From JAWWOL01 sp963797535 (GTDB taxonomy: Bacteria; Actinomycetota; Actinomycetes; JAWWOL01): a stretch of 64,000 bases of DNA. The notes under the pieces were generated by a model. That model did not search any database. It saw only the letters and a program-made list of their open reading frames with translations, and was not told where the DNA came from. The position numbers and the translations under genes were made by a program. Shown here piece after piece: positions 61,388 to 64,000 of the stretch. The DNA lies in the NCBI GenBank assembly GCA_963797535.1, contig CAWCPQ010000001.1, forward strand, positions 1,736,001-1,800,000, written 5' to 3'. Numbering within the stretch: position 1 is the stretch's first letter; each line of letters begins with the position of its first letter.

Positions 61388-64000
61388 GTGCGCCTCCGCG
61401 ACTTCGGGCTCCCGGTGGTCTTTTTCGCCGTACGAGGCTTCGCCGTACGAGGCTTCGCCGTACGAGGCTTCGTATCCGCAGGCACCACGGGCGCCGGGAT
61501 CGGTCCGTCGCCGAGGGCGACCGCGACCTGGCGCTGGCCCGGTCCACCGACCAAGGGCTGCTGCACCGACGCCTCGACCCCGGTGACCGCCAGCGCGGCA
61601 GCCATCGAGTCGATGCCACCGGTGCCGCCCAGCACGCCGGCGAGCTGCCCACCGCCGCAGCCGTCGACCAGGACACCCGGCTCCGGGCCGGTCGTGGTCA
61701 CCGCGTACAGCAGGATCGAGCGGACGCCCACCACCATCACCTCCGGCGGCCGCGGTCCTCCGGCCTCGTCGAGCTGGCGGGTCGCGTCGAGCAGTCGCAT
61801 CGAGACGGCGGCCGCCGCGTCCCCGCCGAGGTAGTCGTCGATGACGATCGCGACCACGTCCACCGGGTCGGTGAACACGGTCACGACCTGCGCCGCGGTG
61901 GCAAGCTCCGCGGTCACCACCCAGCCGCCGTCGGCTCGCTCGCGGTTGTCGCTGATCCGCGTCGCCTGAGCCGTGACGACCGCGCCACCGGCCAGGGCAG
62001 CACCCCAGCCGATCGAGGGCAAGGAGAGCCCGGCGCACCAACCGGGAATCGTGCCGCCGGCAGCCGGAGTGCTGCCGATGCCGACCACGGCGACGCGCTC
62101 GGTCTCCCGCGGCAGCTCGACCGTCCCCGGTGCGTTGCCGGGCTGGAGCACTTGGTCCTCGATCGCACGGCCGCCCGCGGCCAGGCACAGCACCCGGGTT
62201 GGCCCACCGGACACCGACAGCGTGTCGAGCGTCTCGCCCAGGGGCCGGCTCGCGACGGTGATCACGACCAGCTCGCCGTCGTGGACCACCGCTCCCCCGC
62301 CGGTCGCGTCGCCGGTTGCGCCGGGACCGACCAGCCCGCCCGACAGCCCCGCCATCCGGGCCGCGGCCGCGGGGGTCGGCCGGGCGTTGGCCACCGCCGC
62401 CAACGGACCCGAGGCCAGCCGGGTGACGGGGACGACGCCGACCGCCCCGATCGACTTCCCGACCGGGGCCGCTGCGCGCGGGACCACCGTCAGAACTGCC
62501 TGCGTCCTCGAAGCATTGGCAGCTCGTACGGAAGCCAGCGTCGGTGTCACCCCTGCAACTGCGCTGCCGGCATCGGCGACGGTCGTGACCCCCGGCCGGT
62601 CGAGGGTCAGGGACAGGGGCACGCCGACGATCGACTTGACCAGCGGTGCGAACCGCCGCGCCACCGGAGGTGTCCGGTCGACGACGACTGGGGTCACCGT
62701 AGGCGAGACCGCTGCGGGCGTGAGCACGAGATCGTCTGCCAGGGAACCGAACGAGGGCGCGGCCGAGCGGTCGCCGCGCAGCGCAGCGACGGTTGAGCGC
62801 CCGCCGCCGGCAGCCGCCATCATCCGGGCGGCGCGGGAGAACCGTTCAGCGGTGTCCGGGCTTCCCGATGTCAGCACCTTGGCGGCGTTGACGAGTGCCG
62901 CGGCGTCGGTCACCCGCTTGTCGCTCAGCACCTTGTTGGTGATGAACGGCAGCGGTTTGCGGCCGCCCAGCGGCAGCTCGATCTGGTGGTAGTCGATCGG
63001 CGGCGCGCCACTCTGGTCGGGCAGCACCGTGTCGATGTTGAGGCCGTCGCAGGCGCCGATGGTCTCCCCAGCGGGCACGGTCGGCGCCTTCGGGTTGGGG
63101 GCCGGACCCCAGACCCCCTTCGGGAACGCGGAAGCCGACCGCGCGGTGAGGGTGACGTCATCGACCTCGAACGTTGCGCTGTCGGGCCGCGCGAGCGTGA
63201 CCGTGAGAGTGCTGTCCAGGGTGGCCGAGTACATCGGGGCCACGCCCAGTCCCGGTGTGGAGATCGCAATCGACTTCGGCCCGCCGGGACCGGCCAGCAC
63301 GACGTTCTCGGTGGGGGCGGTCGTGACGTAGGTGAGGCTGAACTCCGGCACGACCCGCAGCGGATGGTCGATACTGCCGTCGGGTGGCTTGTCCTGGCCG
63401 CCACCGGGAGCGCTCGACTTTCCCGCAACCGCAGAGCCTCTGGTGATCGCCACCTGCACGACTTGCGCGTCGGCCCCGGCCCGCAGGTACTTCGTGGCGA
63501 AGGCCGCCGCGTCCAGGGCGTTGTCGGCGGGATCGCCCTGGTCGCCGAACTCGAACGGCACCTCGAAGCCGCAGACGCTGAAGTGTCCGGTGACAAAGAT
63601 CGGCGGGCCGGTGACCTCGACCGAGACGCCGAAGGACAGCTCGATGTCGATGGTGCCGAACAGCACCCAGATCCGGATCCCGACGTCGACCTCGGCGTAG
63701 ACATCGACGTCGAACCAGAACGGGTCGAAGAAGACGATCGCGTCGCCGCCGATGGCAAGGCGCGCGTGCGCCGGACCGAAGTGGGCTGCCACCTCGATGC
63801 CAACGCCAGCCATGATGGCCTCGGAGCACAAGGCGAAGTAGACGCCGCCCACGATGCTGATGTTGTCGATCGGCGACCAGTTCAGCCCTACCCGCGGGAC
63901 CACCGGGTAGCCGTCGTGGTGGAACCGCGGGTGGTAGCCGCCGACGGTGATGACGAACTGGCCCGGCGTTGGGGCCCTTCCACCACGTGGCGAAGGCAAA
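61384..64000 (-). CDS. DUF6603-type large protein (5' end beyond the window)
   Basis: At least 871 aa are visible and the N-terminus is outside the window. The first visible 150 residues match DUF6603-like sequence (VITVGGYHPRFHHDGYPVVP; then WSPIDNISIVGGVYFALCSE; VFFDPFWFDVDVYAEVDVGI), which reads as a beta-strand-rich repeat region. The rest has Ala/Val/Pro-rich parts and ends with a short basic tail of repeated PRTAK. It is the first visible gene of the operon and overlaps the 682-aa gene by ATGA. Confidence 0.72.
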   Translation of the reverse strand, partial: LPSPRGGRAPTPGQFVITVGGYHPRFHHDGYPVVPRVGLNWSPIDNISIVGGVYFALCSEAIMAGVGIEVAAHFGPAHARLAIGGDAIVFFDPFWFDVDVYAEVDVGIRIWVLFGTIDIELSFGVSVEVTGPPIFVTGHFSVCGFEVPFEFGDQGDPADNALDAAAFATKYLRAGADAQVVQVAITRGSAVAGKSSAPGGGQDKPPDGSIDHPLRVVPEFSLTYVTTAPTENVVLAGPGGPKSIAISTPGLGVAPMYSATLDSTLTVTLARPDSATFEVDDVTLTARSASAFPKGVWGPAPNPKAPTVPAGETIGACDGLNIDTVLPDQSGAPPIDYHQIELPLGGRKPLPFITNKVLSDKRVTDAAALVNAAKVLTSGSPDTAERFSRAARMMAAAGGGRSTVAALRGDRSAAPSFGSLADDLVLTPAAVSPTVTPVVVDRTPPVARRFAPLVKSIVGVPLSLTLDRPGVTTVADAGSAVAGVTPTLASVRAANASRTQAVLTVVPRAAAPVGKSIGAVGVVPVTRLASGPLAAVANARPTPAAAARMAGLSGGLVGPGATGDATGGGAVVHDGELVVITVASRPLGETLDTLSVSGGPTRVLCLAAGGRAIEDQVLQPGNAPGTVELPRETERVAVVGIGSTPAAGGTIPGWCAGLSLPSIGWGAALAGGAVVTAQATRISDNRERADGGWVVTAELATAAQVVTVFTDPVDVVAIVIDDYLGGDAAAAVSMRLLDATRQLDEAGGPRPPEVMVVGVRSILLYAVTTTGPEPGVLVDGCGGGQLAGVLGGTGGIDSMAAALAVTGVEASVQQPLVGGPGQRQVAVALGDGPIPAPVVPADTKPRTAKPRTAKPRTAKKTTGSPKSRRRT
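61426..61470. repeat. three 15-nt tandem repeats in the DUF6603 gene tail
   Basis: Three exact copies of CGCCGTACGAGGCTT lie head to tail. They encode the Lys-Pro-Arg-Thr-Ala repeat of the basic C-terminal tail. Exact copies point to recent slippage and possible length variation between strains. Confidence 0.88.

Overview
The window is 64 kb of high-GC DNA with GTG/TTG starts and many 4-base start/stop overlaps. With SigE-type ECF sigma factors, DesK/NarL-type two-component genes, TasA-like proteins and DUF6603, this points to an actinobacterium. A Nocardioidaceae-like (Propionibacteriales) origin is my guess from gene style only; no rRNA or species marker is present.

Left part (1-25.8 kb) is loosely packed. 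Small, mostly monocistronic genes are separated by long gene-poor gaps (4006-4874, 6346-7308, 9161-9613, 17209-17810, 21793-22449). It holds an ECF sigma factor with a membrane partner, several secreted or membrane hypotheticals, a collagen-like/tail-collar secreted protein, a winged-helix (AlkZ-like) protein, a small P-loop kinase-like protein, an ABC exporter divergent from a histidine kinase/response regulator pair, two SAM methyltransferases plus a relic of a third, an XRE-type regulator with its membrane partner behind a perfect inverted repeat, a secreted beta-helix protein with a LacI-type operator, and DUF1345, DUF2568 and DUF1349 proteins. A short dispersed motif (consensus GMCGATCGGYGACTG) recurs in the gaps of this part only.

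Middle part (25.8-42.5 kb) is dense. It has a fused S15-type hydrolase/ABC ATPase with its permease. Next is a tightly coupled envelope-lipid set: a glycolipid-type glycosyltransferase carrying two frameshifts, a polysaccharide deacetylase, an EamA/DMT-type membrane protein and a PAP2/Aur1-like phosphatase. A tRNA-Lys(CTT) overlaps the end of the phosphatase gene and is followed by a strong hairpin. After it come a basic-tailed protein, RtcB, RsgA (with a possible 28-aa leader peptide), a second PAP2 phosphatase, a GlcD/GlpC-type FAD/Fe-S oxidoreductase, a DUF1905 protein and an aminoglycoside-phosphotransferase-fold protein.

The 42.4-46.0 kb block is a divergent pair of modules, each with a TasA/camelysin-like exported protein and a SipW-type signal peptidase. 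One peptidase has lost the catalytic Ser motif; the other is fused to a membrane-anchored LamG domain. A GGDEF-EAL protein follows, then AraC, acetyltransferase, papain-like, VOC and DHFR-like genes.

The right end (51.0-64.0 kb, minus strand) is a run of five very large genes coupled by ATGA overlaps: a DUF6603 protein (running off the window), 682-aa, 350-aa and 1283-aa proteins of no family I recognise, and an 1140-aa beta-propeller protein. The four complete ones have no signal peptide. This operon and the TasA/SipW-LamG block are the best candidates for undescribed systems.
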